A DNA stretch of 64,000 nucleotides. It comes from Arthrobacter sp. 9V. GTDB taxonomy: Bacteria; Actinomycetota; Actinomycetes; Actinomycetales; Micrococcaceae. The notes under the pieces are model-generated. The model was not told where the DNA came from. It was given only the letters and a program-made list of their open reading frames with translations, and made no database searches. Below are positions 8,453 to 16,534 of the stretch, piece by piece; position 1 is the first letter of the stretch, and each line of letters opens with the position of its first letter. The stretch covers positions 1,536,718 through 1,600,717 of the forward strand of contig NZ_LR732912.1 in the NCBI RefSeq assembly GCF_902506065.1. The letters run 5' to 3'. The translations under genes were made by a program, and so were the position numbers.

Positions 8453-11400
8453 CTACGCCGGCGCCAGAGCCTGGTTCAGTGCTGTGCGGATGCGCTTCTC
8501 CGACACCGAGTAGGCCGTGCCCAGCTCAACTGCGAAGAGGCTCACCCGCAGCTCTTCAATCATCCAGCGCACGCGGGTTAACTCCGTGCCGGCGCGTCGT
8601 CCCGGGAGCAGCGCGGACACGGCGTCGTCGTAGTCGTCCTCCAACGCCTGAACCACGGCCATGTTCAGGCCATCGCGTTGGACATTGCCGGGAAGTTTTT
8701 CCAGCCGTTTCTCGATTCCCTGGAGGTAACGCGGCAATTGACTAAGCTGTCCATAGCCCGTCTGTGCCACAAAACCAGGGAACACCAGTTGCTCCAGTTG
8801 GCTCTTCATGTCATTGAGGGCGCTGATCAGATGCAGGCTGGTGTTGGACTTCAGCTGCTTCTGAATGCGCCGCGTACTGGCCAAAATGCGTTCGACGACG
8901 GCTGTCACTGTGAAGACCGTATCAATCAGTTCTGCCCGGACAACCTCGTATAAAGCATCGAAGGCTTCCTTGTTCCACGGCAGATCCTGGGGAACCAATT
9001 TGTCGATTGCTGCCAGTGCGCAGTCCGCGATGAGTGCGCTCACGGAACCATGCGGGTTCTGGCTGAACGTCAATTTCTCCGTGTTGCTGAGGTGTTCCAG
9101 CACGTACCGGTCAGGTGGCGGGATCCGCAGGGCGAGCAGCCGGATGACACCGGCCCGCATGGCGGCTTCCTGTTCCTGCCGGGTCTGGAAAACCCGAAGC
9201 CCAACGGACTTTCCTTCGTCCACAATGGCAGGGAAACCTGTGACTCTATGCCCCTTGACGGTTCGCGTCACCTGACGCTCCATGGTGCCGAAGTCCCACG
9301 TGGTGATGCCGCCGCGTTCGGCAAGCAATCCATCGCCGGCGCGGGTTTCTCCGGCGGCAGGCGTGTTGCCGTTGGGCGTGCCTGTCCTATCCGTTCCCTT
9401 GCCACCCTTGGCGCGGGACGTCGTCGCGGGCGTGGCGCCGAGCGATTCAGCGATTGCACGGCGGGTAGCCGGTGCCAGCTTTTCCTGGAGTTCGGCAAGA
9501 TCTTTACCTTCATCAAGTACCTTGCCGCGGCTGTCCACCACCTTGAAGCTCACCCGCAGGTGCGGCGGTACGGCTTCCCAGTTCCAGGATCCGGGGGGAA
9601 TGACGTGCCCGCGGAGCCGGCGAAGGACCAGTTCCAAGGAGGGCTCAAGTTCGTCGGTGGCGGGATCGAAGTCAGCTTCCAGTGCAGCTGTTGCTTGCCT
9701 CGCAACATCCGGGGCAGGCACGAAATTCTTCCGGACCTGCTTGGGCAACGATTTGATGAGGGCCGTCACCAGCTCTACCCGTTGGCCGGGGATCTGCCAG
9801 CGGAAGGGGGAGTCATCCATCTGGTTGAGGAACAACACAGGAACTTCAGCGGTGACGCCATCGGAGGGATTGGGGGCCGAGCCGGGCGCCACAGGGTGGA
9901 ACTCGTAGCTCAACGGGAGCTCGAAGCCCTTGTGGTGCCAACTCTTTGGATATGCGGAGTCGTCCAGTGCCTCGGCATCCTCGCTCATCAGCAACGATTG
10001 GTCGAAGTCCAGGAGATCGGGGTCGGACTGGCGGGCGTCCTTCCACCACTTGTCAAAGTGCCGCTCGGAGACCACTTCCTTGCCCACCCGGGCGTCGTAG
10101 AACTCGAAAAGCGTCTGATCGTCCACCAGGATGTCCCGGCGCCTCATGCGGGTTTCGAGTTCTTCGATCTCCTGGAGCAAGGCGCGGTTCCGGTGGAAGA
10201 ATTTATGGTGGGTTTTCCACTCGCCCTCCACCAGGGCATGGCGGATAAACAATTCGCGCGACAACTCCGGATCGACGCGCCCGTAGTTGACACGGCGGTT
10301 GGGGATGATGGGTACGCCGTACAGCGTCACTTTCTCGTGGGCCATGACGGCGCCCTGCCGGGAAGACCAATGCGGTTCACTGTAGGACCGCTTCACCAGG
10401 TCCGGGGCTACCTGCTCGGCCCATAGGGGATCGAACTTGGCGGCAACTCTAGCCCAGAGGCGGCTTGTTTCCACCAGTTCCGCCGCCATGACGAACGTGG
10501 GCGATTTCTTGAACAGCGCTGAACCAGGGAAAATCGCAAAGCGGCTTCCGCGGGCACCGGCGTACTCACGCTTGCGCTCATCCAGGAGGCCGATGTGGCT
10601 CAGCAAGCCGGAAAGCAGGCTGATGTGGATGCCCTCATAGTTCCCCACCGGATCAGCTTCGCGCTTGTTGTCCAGCGCGATGCCGAGGGGTTTGGCCATC
10701 TGCCGGAGTTGGGTGAAAAGGTCCTGCCACTCACGGACACGCAGGTAATTGATGAACTCGTTGCGGCACAGCTTACGGAACTGTGTGGAAGAGAGCTCGC
10801 GCTGCTTTTCCTGGATGTAGTTCCACAAGTTCAGGAAGCCGGTGAAGTCCGACAACTCATCGCGGAAACGTGCATGCTTCTCAGCAGCCAACTGTTGCTT
10901 GTCCGTGGGCCGTTCCCTGGGGTCCTGAATGGTGAGGGCAGCCGCCAGGATCATGACCTCGCGGACACAGCCGCGCTTGCCCGCTTCCACAATCATCCGG
11001 CCCAACCGCGGATCCACCGGCAGCTGTGCAAGTTTCTGCCCTACGGCGGTCAGTCCACTGCCGCTGCGACCGTTGCCGCCGGCGTCACCGGACTTGGGAG
11101 AGGTCAAGGCGCCGAGTTCACGCAGGAGCGTGACGCCGTCGTTGATGGCCCGTGAGTCCGGTGGCTCCACGAAGGGGAAGTTCTCTACGTCTTTGGGTCC
11201 ACGGGCAACGCCCATGGCGGTCATCTGCAGGATGACGGCAGCGAGGTTGGTCCGGAGGATCTCAGGATCCGTGAACAGCGGACGCGACTCGAAGTCCTCC
11301 TCTGAGTACAAGCGGATTGCAATGCCCTCGGACACGCGCCCGCAGCGGCCTGAGCGCTGGTTGGCCGAGGCCTGGGAAACACGCTCAATGGGAAGCCGCT

Positions 11401-12400
11401 GGACTTTGGTCCGGTGCGAGTAACGGGAAATACGGGCGGTACCGGTGTCGATCACATATTTGATGCCGGGTACGGTCAGCGACGTCTCGGCAACGTTGGT
11501 GGCCAGGATGATGCGTCGTTTTCCACCGGGGTTGAACACTCGGTGCTGTTCCTGCAGGCTCAAACGGGCAAAGAGGGGCAGGACTTCCGTCCCGGCAAGG
11601 CGCCTGTTTGTTTGGATACGGCCGTTGATCGCCTCGGCGGCATCCCGGATTTCGCGTTCTCCGGAGAAGAAGATGAGGATGTCGCCCGGTGCTTCCTTGG
11701 CGAGCTCGTCCACTGCGTCGCACACAGCGTCCAGGGGATCGCGGTCCTCTTCGAGTTCGTCATCCGAGGTGTCGTCGTCCCCGCCCGCAGGTTGGGAAAG
11801 GGGCCGGTATCGGATCTCCACCGGATATGTTCGTCCGGACACTTCGATGATCGGCGCTGGATCTTCCTCGCTGCCGAAGTGCTTGGCGAAACGTTGGGGA
11901 TCGATCGTGGCCGAGGTGATGATGACCTTGAGGTCCGGGCGCTGGGGGAGGATGCGCTTGAGGTAGCCCAGAATGAAGTCGATGTTGAGGCTGCGCTCAT
12001 GGGCCTCGTCGATGATGATGGTGCTGTACTTCCGCAGCAGTTTGTCCCGCTGGATCTCCGCGAGGAGGATGCCGTCGGTCATCAGCTTGATCTTGGTGGA
12101 TGCGCTGACTTCGCCGGTGAACCGGACCTGGAAGCCCACTTCCTGGCCAATCTCCACATCCAGTTCAGAGGCGATTCGCTCGGCTACAGTACGGGCTGCC
12201 AGCCGGCGTGGCTGGGTGTGCCCGATCAGGCCCTTGTCTCCAAGGCCAAGTTCGAGGCACATCTTGGGGATCTGGGTGGTCTTACCCGAGCCGGTCTCGC
12301 CGGCAATGATGGTCACCTGGTTTGCGGCAATGGCCGCCATCAGATCCTCGCGGCGCTCGGAGACGGGCAGCTCTGCGGGGTAGGAAATATGAAGTGTCAT
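8453..12400 (-). CDS. hrpA: ATP-dependent DEAH-box RNA helicase HrpA
   Basis: A 1315-aa helicase, the usual length for bacterial HrpA. From the N-terminus: motif I GETGSGKTTQ, motif II DEAH in IIDEAHERSL, motif III SATID, motif VI QRSGRCGR, followed by the HA2 and OB-fold regions and a long C-terminal DUF3418 region. In Enterobacteria HrpA rescues stalled ribosomes and processes mRNA. A low-complexity Gly/Thr insert (TTSRAKGGKGTDRTGTP) near residue 990 separates domains. A TAGACT -10 lies 10 nt before the ATG, inside the stop codon region of the upstream WYL gene. Several long ORFs on the opposite strand are mirror frames. Confidence 0.95.
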   Translation of the reverse strand: MTLHISYPAELPVSERREDLMAAIAANQVTIIAGETGSGKTTQIPKMCLELGLGDKGLIGHTQPRRLAARTVAERIASELDVEIGQEVGFQVRFTGEVSASTKIKLMTDGILLAEIQRDKLLRKYSTIIIDEAHERSLNIDFILGYLKRILPQRPDLKVIITSATIDPQRFAKHFGSEEDPAPIIEVSGRTYPVEIRYRPLSQPAGGDDDTSDDELEEDRDPLDAVCDAVDELAKEAPGDILIFFSGEREIRDAAEAINGRIQTNRRLAGTEVLPLFARLSLQEQHRVFNPGGKRRIILATNVAETSLTVPGIKYVIDTGTARISRYSHRTKVQRLPIERVSQASANQRSGRCGRVSEGIAIRLYSEEDFESRPLFTDPEILRTNLAAVILQMTAMGVARGPKDVENFPFVEPPDSRAINDGVTLLRELGALTSPKSGDAGGNGRSGSGLTAVGQKLAQLPVDPRLGRMIVEAGKRGCVREVMILAAALTIQDPRERPTDKQQLAAEKHARFRDELSDFTGFLNLWNYIQEKQRELSSTQFRKLCRNEFINYLRVREWQDLFTQLRQMAKPLGIALDNKREADPVGNYEGIHISLLSGLLSHIGLLDERKREYAGARGSRFAIFPGSALFKKSPTFVMAAELVETSRLWARVAAKFDPLWAEQVAPDLVKRSYSEPHWSSRQGAVMAHEKVTLYGVPIIPNRRVNYGRVDPELSRELFIRHALVEGEWKTHHKFFHRNRALLQEIEELETRMRRRDILVDDQTLFEFYDARVGKEVVSERHFDKWWKDARQSDPDLLDFDQSLLMSEDAEALDDSAYPKSWHHKGFELPLSYEFHPVAPGSAPNPSDGVTAEVPVLFLNQMDDSPFRWQIPGQRVELVTALIKSLPKQVRKNFVPAPDVARQATAALEADFDPATDELEPSLELVLRRLRGHVIPPGSWNWEAVPPHLRVSFKVVDSRGKVLDEGKDLAELQEKLAPATRRAIAESLGATPATTSRAKGGKGTDRTGTPNGNTPAAGETRAGDGLLAERGGITTWDFGTMERQVTRTVKGHRVTGFPAIVDEGKSVGLRVFQTRQEQEAAMRAGVIRLLALRIPPPDRYVLEHLSNTEKLTFSQNPHGSVSALIADCALAAIDKLVPQDLPWNKEAFDALYEVVRAELIDTVFTVTAVVERILASTRRIQKQLKSNTSLHLISALNDMKSQLEQLVFPGFVAQTGYGQLSQLPRYLQGIEKRLEKLPGNVQRDGLNMAVVQALEDDYDDAVSALLPGRRAGTELTRVRWMIEELRVSLFAVELGTAYSVSEKRIRTALNQALAPA

Positions 12401-12413
12401 GGCTGCTGCCAGT

Positions 12414-13406
12414 CTACTGTGGCTGCGGTTCGGCGTCCGCGGTGTCCGTCACAGTACCGGCTGCGGCGCTCAGGCGGTGCGAAAGTTCCATGGCATAGGA
12501 CTTGAATTCACCCGGCTCAAGGATCTCGAAGTCCATGTCCAGCGCTGCCAGATACGCCGCCGGGGCTGCCAGATTGTCCCATCCGGACCGCAGCATGGTG
12601 GCCTTGGGGCCGTCGGCTGCAAGGGTGGCGTACTGGGAATTGACGACGGCGGCCACCTCGGCCAGGGGCGCGCGGAGCCGCACCACGACGTCGAATCTGT
12701 ACGGCGAGCGGGTGATCGACTGCTGCACGTAGGCGGCGAGGTCCTCCGCGGGCAGGGGGCGCGGGGTGTACTTTTTGCGTTCAGATGGCAGGGATGCCAG
12801 ACGGTCAGCCCGGAAAGTCCGCCAATCCTCCCGCTCAACATCCCAAGCCACCAAGTACCAGCGACGGCCGGTGTCCACCAACCTGTAGGGCTCCACCAGC
12901 CGGCGTGCAGACTCGCCGTCGGACTTGACGTAGTCGAAGGAGATTTGCCGCCTGTCTGAAATCGCGGCCGAAACTACGGTCAGTTGTTGAGGATCAACGG
13001 TTCCCGCGTTGCTGGGGAGGGTGGTGACTGCGGCTTTCAACATTGCGAACTTGGGTCGCAGCCGCGACGGCAGTACTTGCTCCAGCTTCGCCAACGCGCG
13101 GACTGAGGCCTCGCCAATGCCGGCAACAGGACCTGCGGCCACAGAGTTCAATCCCAAGGCTACTGCCAGTGCCTCATTGTCATCGAGCAGCAATGGAGGG
13201 AGCTGCGCACCTGCACCAAGTTGGTAGCCGCCCGCGATTCCAGGGGATGCGTGAATGGGATATCCCAGATTGCGCAGTTTGTCGATGTCGCGCCGAACGG
13301 TCCGCTCCGTCACGCCCATACGGTCAGCAAGCGCCGGTCCCGTCCATTCCCTGCGCACCTGCAACAGCGATAGCAATTGGAGGAGTCGGGCGGAGGTTTG
13401 GATCAT
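12414..13406 (-). CDS. YafY/WYL-domain transcriptional regulator
   Basis: A 330-aa regulator: N-terminal HTH_11 winged helix (ALADRMGVTERTVRRDID, residues about 23-40), a central WYL domain (DTGRRWYLVAWDVEREDWR) and a C-terminal WCX-type extension. WYL domains bind nucleic acids or nucleotides and often regulate DNA repair or defence genes. It sits 13 bp upstream of hrpA on the same strand and may be co-transcribed with it. ATG 13406 is preceded by TAGATT at 7 nt, suggesting a leaderless transcript; the frame upstream of it has no family resemblance. The ligand is unknown. Confidence 0.88.
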   Translation of the reverse strand: MIQTSARLLQLLSLLQVRREWTGPALADRMGVTERTVRRDIDKLRNLGYPIHASPGIAGGYQLGAGAQLPPLLLDDNEALAVALGLNSVAAGPVAGIGEASVRALAKLEQVLPSRLRPKFAMLKAAVTTLPSNAGTVDPQQLTVVSAAISDRRQISFDYVKSDGESARRLVEPYRLVDTGRRWYLVAWDVEREDWRTFRADRLASLPSERKKYTPRPLPAEDLAAYVQQSITRSPYRFDVVVRLRAPLAEVAAVVNSQYATLAADGPKATMLRSGWDNLAAPAAYLAALDMDFEILEPGEFKSYAMELSHRLSAAAGTVTDTADAEPQPQ

Positions 13407-13413
13407 GCAAGTG

Positions 13414-13419
13414 AATCTA
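13414..13419 (-). promoter_or_regulatory. Leaderless -10 element (TAGATT) for the WYL regulator
   Basis: On the minus strand TAGATT is 7 nt before the ATG at 13406, and no ribosome binding site is present. Confidence 0.5.
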
Positions 13420-13475
13420 GTCCATGTGCGTTCAGCATGGAGGACCGCCGCATCCGGGGATGGATTCGGCGCGCC

Positions 13476-13501
13476 AGCCGCGGCCGGAGGCGGCCGCGGC
13501 T
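13476..13501. terminator. GC-rich palindrome downstream of the 56-aa gene
   Basis: Arms AGCCGCGGCC (13476-13485) and GGCCGCGGCT (13492-13501) surround a 6-nt loop, 31 bp past the stop of the minus-strand small gene. It has no T-tract, so it may be a Rho-type or processing hairpin. Confidence 0.4.
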
Positions 13502-13531
13502 GAAGACATGAGTGCAGTGGACCGGCATGTC

Positions 13532-13702
13532 CTAGTAGATGCGGGGGTTCCAGTACGGGGTGCTGGGAGCGTCGAATGCGCTCCATGCTTCCTTGGACGT
13601 GATGGGCGGGTTGTGTCCGCGGCCATCCTTCAGTAAGGCCGAAATGGTGGCAGCGATCGCGGTGATGAGGACTATGAAGAGGATGATTCCGAAGATTTCC
13701 AT
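13532..13702 (-). CDS. Small single-pass membrane protein of unknown function
   Basis: A 56-aa reading frame starting at ATG 13702. Residues 4-24 form one strongly hydrophobic helix (IFGIILFIVLITAIAATISA), followed by a short polar tail ending SAFDAPSTPYWNPRIY, rich in Pro and aromatic residues. I do not recognise the family. It is convincing as a gene because it has a membrane-protein composition, sits alone between two promoters, and its start faces the operator-like inverted repeat shared with the divergent GlxA-like regulator. It may be controlled by that regulator. Confidence 0.6.
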   Translation of the reverse strand: MEIFGIILFIVLITAIAATISALLKDGRGHNPPITSKEAWSAFDAPSTPYWNPRIY

Positions 13703-13737
13703 ACCTCCAGCCTGCTCTTGTGGAAGACCAAGAAACA

Positions 13738-13774
13738 GTGGCAGAAATGCCCCATTTAGATAATTTTCTGCCAC
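13738..13774. promoter_or_regulatory. Inverted-repeat operator between the small membrane gene and the GlxA-like regulator
   Basis: Perfect 10-bp arms GTGGCAGAAA (13738-13747) and TTTCTGCCAC (13765-13774) are separated by 17 nt. The repeat occupies most of the 81-bp divergent region, ending 9 nt before the regulator ATG, as expected for autoregulation. Confidence 0.6.
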
Positions 13775-13783
13775 ACTGGAGTT

Positions 13784-14752
13784 ATGTTGAAATCGGTGGC
13801 GGTGATCGTTGTCCCCAACTTCTCGGTCTTCGAATTTGGAACGGCATTCGAGGTTTTTGGCATCGACCGATCGGATCGCGGTGTCGGGGTGCCGGCCTTC
13901 GATTTCCGGGTGGTTGCCCCGGAACCGGGCGACGTCCAGATGAAGTCCGGACTGTCGCTTCACGTAAACCTGGGCCTCGAAGCAGCAGCCGATGCAGACC
14001 TTGTCATCATGGCGCCGTTCGGCCGGGACCAGGAAATTCCCGAGTCGGTTTTGGAAGCCCTGCGGGCGGCCCATGAGCGGGGTGCGTGGGTGATGTCCAT
14101 TTGCTCCGGAGCGTATGCTCTGGCACGCGCCGGGCTTCTGGACGGTCGCCGATGCACCACGCACTGGCACTATTCCCAGGATCTGGCGAGCCGTTATCCG
14201 ACCGCGATCGTGGATGAAAACGTCCTCTATGTGCAGGACGGAACCATCATCACCAGCGCGGGAACGGCCGCCGGGATCGACGCATGCCTCCACCTTGTCC
14301 GTGAGGAGTTGGGGGCGAATGTGGCTGCGGCCATAGCGCGGGACATGGTGGTACCCCCGCATCGCGACGGTGGACAGGCCCAGTTCATCGACAGACCAAT
14401 GCCCCGCTGTGGTTCCGCGCCAATGGAAGCGCTGCTGCGCTGGATGGTGGAACACCTCGACGAGGAGCACAGCGTGAACGATCTGGCTGGACGGCTCCAT
14501 ATGTCGCCCAGGACGTTCGCCCGAAAATTCCGGGCTGAAACCGGAGCGACCCCGGCAGCCTGGCTGAACTCCCAACGCGTGCTGCGTGCGCAGGAACTAT
14601 TGGAAACCACCGAGCTTAACATCGATGAAATTGCCAGGGAGGCAGGGTTCGGACATTCGGTGCTGCTCCGGCACCATTTCACCAAAGTGCTGGACACGAG
14701 TCCCCAAAGTTACCGGCGTGCCTTCCGCGGGCAATTGGCAGAAGCCATCTGA
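13784..14752 (+). CDS. GlxA-family transcriptional regulator (DJ-1/PfpI + AraC HTH)
   Basis: A 322-aa regulator. Residues about 1-190 are a DJ-1/PfpI-like domain with the nucleophile elbow SICSGAYALARAGLLDG; residues about 215-320 are an AraC-type pair of helix-turn-helices (NDLAGRLHMSPRTFARKF and IDEIAREAGFGHSVLLRHHF). Members regulate catabolism of amino acids, carnitine or quaternary amines and similar compounds; the ligand here cannot be told. The divergent 56-aa membrane gene is its most obvious target through the inverted repeat between them. GGAG lies just before the ATG. Confidence 0.9.
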   Translation: MLKSVAVIVVPNFSVFEFGTAFEVFGIDRSDRGVGVPAFDFRVVAPEPGDVQMKSGLSLHVNLGLEAAADADLVIMAPFGRDQEIPESVLEALRAAHERGAWVMSICSGAYALARAGLLDGRRCTTHWHYSQDLASRYPTAIVDENVLYVQDGTIITSAGTAAGIDACLHLVREELGANVAAAIARDMVVPPHRDGGQAQFIDRPMPRCGSAPMEALLRWMVEHLDEEHSVNDLAGRLHMSPRTFARKFRAETGATPAAWLNSQRVLRAQELLETTELNIDEIAREAGFGHSVLLRHHFTKVLDTSPQSYRRAFRGQLAEAI

Positions 14753-14772
14753 GCCAGCCGAATTGCCGGGGA

Positions 14773-15075
14773 CTAGCCGCGGCTGCCCAGCTGGCCCCGT
14801 GACTCTGATCCTTCAGCTTTGGCGCATTCCACCAGTTCCTGCCAAGGGCCGGTGACAGCACGGTCCGGGAGAGTGGCACGGCGTTGGCCTGCCCTGATGG
14901 AGTACATGAAGCGGTCAGGCTCGTTGGCTGCCCGCGACTGGCTTTTGGCTTCATCCCAAGGGCAAGCCTCCACGATCGGAACCCATCGATCTTTGTCATC
15001 GGGGGAGACCGCGTCCACGCTCCAGACGCGAGTCATCGCTGCAATTCCCCCACTGCGTTGGACCGTGATCTTCAT
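14773..15075 (-). CDS. Emfourin-like protease inhibitor (protealysin inhibitor family)
   Basis: A 100-aa protein beginning MKITVQRSGGIAAMTRVWSV, which matches my recollection of the emfourin N-terminus, a small cytoplasmic inhibitor family encoded next to protealysin-like M4 proteases. It lies immediately downstream of the M4 gene on the same strand (80 bp between the protease stop and this start), the arrangement described for protealysin operons. A longer frame to 15183 would overlap the protease gene and has no family character. ATG 15075 has GAGAAG about 9 nt upstream. There are no cysteines beyond one in the middle and no signal peptide. Family assignment rests on the N-terminal pattern plus context. 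Confidence 0.72.
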   Translation of the reverse strand: MKITVQRSGGIAAMTRVWSVDAVSPDDKDRWVPIVEACPWDEAKSQSRAANEPDRFMYSIRAGQRRATLPDRAVTGPWQELVECAKAEGSESRGQLGSRG

Positions 15076-15155
15076 GACCGGCTGCTTCTCGTTCTTTTGC
15101 TCCGTAGCCAGCCAACGGCAGGGACGGAAGCGAACAGTCCGGCCCCGCCAGCTGA

Positions 15156-16199
15156 CTAAACCTTGACCTTCACAGTCTCCCACGCCTTCAGGACGGCGTC
15201 ATGCTCCGCTGAACCGGAACCGAAGAGTTCTTCGGCGGTGGACACGGTGGTCTTGGCAAATTTTCCAAACGTGCATGTCGCGGGGAGGCTTCCGCTGGTC
15301 AGTGTGCCGTACCAGATCTGGCCCGGCGCCTCCCACGCATTGCCGCCAAGTTCTGTGGCCACCACATAGAAAGCCTTGTTGGGGATTCCGGAGTTGATAT
15401 GCACTCCGCCATTGTCAGCACTGGTCCGCACGTACGTATCCATGGAGTCCGGCTGGGGATCCTTGCCGAGGACGTCGTCGTCGTAGGCAGTGCCCGGAGC
15501 CTTCATGGAGCGCAGGGCGGCGCCTTGAACCTGGTCCGTGAAGAGCCCCTCACCGATGAGCCAGCTTGCTTGCTTGGCTGACTCCTTCTTCAGGTACTGC
15601 TCCACAAGGACGCCGAACACGTCAGACATGGACTCGTTGAGCGCACCGGCCTGGTTCCGGTAGGCCAGGTTGGCAGTGTATTGGGTAACCCCGTGAGTGA
15701 GTTCGTGGCCGATGACGCTGAGGGACTTGGTGAAGCGCTGGAAGATCTGCCCATCGCCATCGCCGAAAACCATTTGGGAGCCATCCCAAAAGGCGTTGTC
15801 ATAGAGCTTCCCGTAATGGACAGTTGCATCCAGGACGAGGCCGGCATCGTCAATCGAGTCCCTGCCGAAAACCTCGCCATACAGGCGATGCGTGCTCCCG
15901 AGGCCGTCATAGGCCTCGTCGGCGGCCACGTCCCCAACAGGTGCCGCCCCTTCCTTTCGGACCACACGTCCGGGCAGCGATTCTGAAGACTCAGCATCGT
16001 AAATGGTCCGCTTCGGCGGACCGGGCTTGGCCTGGCGGGCACTGGGTGGCGCCGGCGGGAGGGGAGCTGTGCGGATGGCTTGCAAGTCTTTGATGTGCAG
16101 CAGAGACTCTTTGGCTGCCCTGGCAACGGCACGCAGCCGGGGCTCGTTTTGGGCGGCTATCTTGCGAAGCATGTACGGCGGGACGATCGAGCACATCAC
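15156..16199 (-). CDS. Protealysin-like M4 family zinc metalloprotease
   Basis: A 347-aa thermolysin-family protease. It lacks a signal peptide and has the short PPL-type propeptide (SIVPPYMLRKIA, residues about 4-15) that defines protealysin-like precursors. Catalytic motifs: zinc-binding HELTH near residue 165, third zinc ligand Glu in NESMSDVFG, and the transition-state His in GGVHINSGIPNKAFY. Protealysins are cytoplasmic or exported by unknown routes and are implicated in host-cell invasion or competition in Serratia. The start is GTG 16199 or ATG 16196, with AAAGGGG about 8 nt upstream. The paired inhibitor gene follows. Confidence 0.92.
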   Translation of the reverse strand: MMCSIVPPYMLRKIAAQNEPRLRAVARAAKESLLHIKDLQAIRTAPLPPAPPSARQAKPGPPKRTIYDAESSESLPGRVVRKEGAAPVGDVAADEAYDGLGSTHRLYGEVFGRDSIDDAGLVLDATVHYGKLYDNAFWDGSQMVFGDGDGQIFQRFTKSLSVIGHELTHGVTQYTANLAYRNQAGALNESMSDVFGVLVEQYLKKESAKQASWLIGEGLFTDQVQGAALRSMKAPGTAYDDDVLGKDPQPDSMDTYVRTSADNGGVHINSGIPNKAFYVVATELGGNAWEAPGQIWYGTLTSGSLPATCTFGKFAKTTVSTAEELFGSGSAEHDAVLKAWETVKVKV

Positions 16200-16312
16200 G
16201 GCAAACCCCTTTGGCTATCGGTATGACCAACTGAATTCAGCCTAGGAGCAGGGGCGGACATTATTGCGGTTCAGGTCCGGCAAGCCCCGAACTGATAGTC
16301 AGTATCCGGGAC

Positions 16313-16348
16313 AAAAAAATACCCCGCCAGCAATGCTGGCGGGGTATT
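16313..16348 (-). terminator. Rho-independent terminator of tRNA-Arg
   Basis: On the minus strand a 14-bp perfect stem (16318-16331 with 16335-16348, loop of 3) is followed by seven Ts. It lies 6 bp past the tRNA 3' end. Confidence 0.92.
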
Positions 16349-16353
16349 CATTG

Positions 16354-16426
16354 TGCCCTCGATAGGATTCGAACCTACGGCCTTCTGCTCCGGAGGCAGA
16401 CGCTCTATCCCCTGAGCTACGAGGGC
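16354..16426 (-). tRNA. tRNA-Arg (anticodon CCG)
   Basis: A 73-nt cloverleaf on the minus strand. Acceptor stem GCCCTCG pairs with CGAGGGC; D-arm GCTC/GAGC; anticodon stem TCTGC/GCAGA around loop CTCCGGA, giving anticodon CCG; T-arm GTAGG TTCGAAT CCTAT; discriminator base A. CCA is not encoded. It is read by a terminator just downstream and has no neighbouring integrase, so there is no sign of use as an attachment site. Confidence 0.97.
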
Positions 16427-16534
16427 ATCCGGGGTTCCCTCCGTTGCCGGTGGGACGTCCTAGAGCTTAGCAGCCACTGCGCCGCAAATGAAAACCCGGT
16501 GCCCCCGCGGCGAGCCCTGCCGGGAACGTTCCGA

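Noticed and set aside
9050..10426. A 458-codon open frame on the + strand
   Set aside because: It lies wholly antisense to hrpA, which has full helicase motifs. Such mirrors are common in high-GC DNA, and the translation shows no domain.
16354..16426. tRNA-Arg as an integration site for a mobile element
   Set aside because: No integrase, no duplicated tRNA 3' end and no foreign-looking composition were found on either side.
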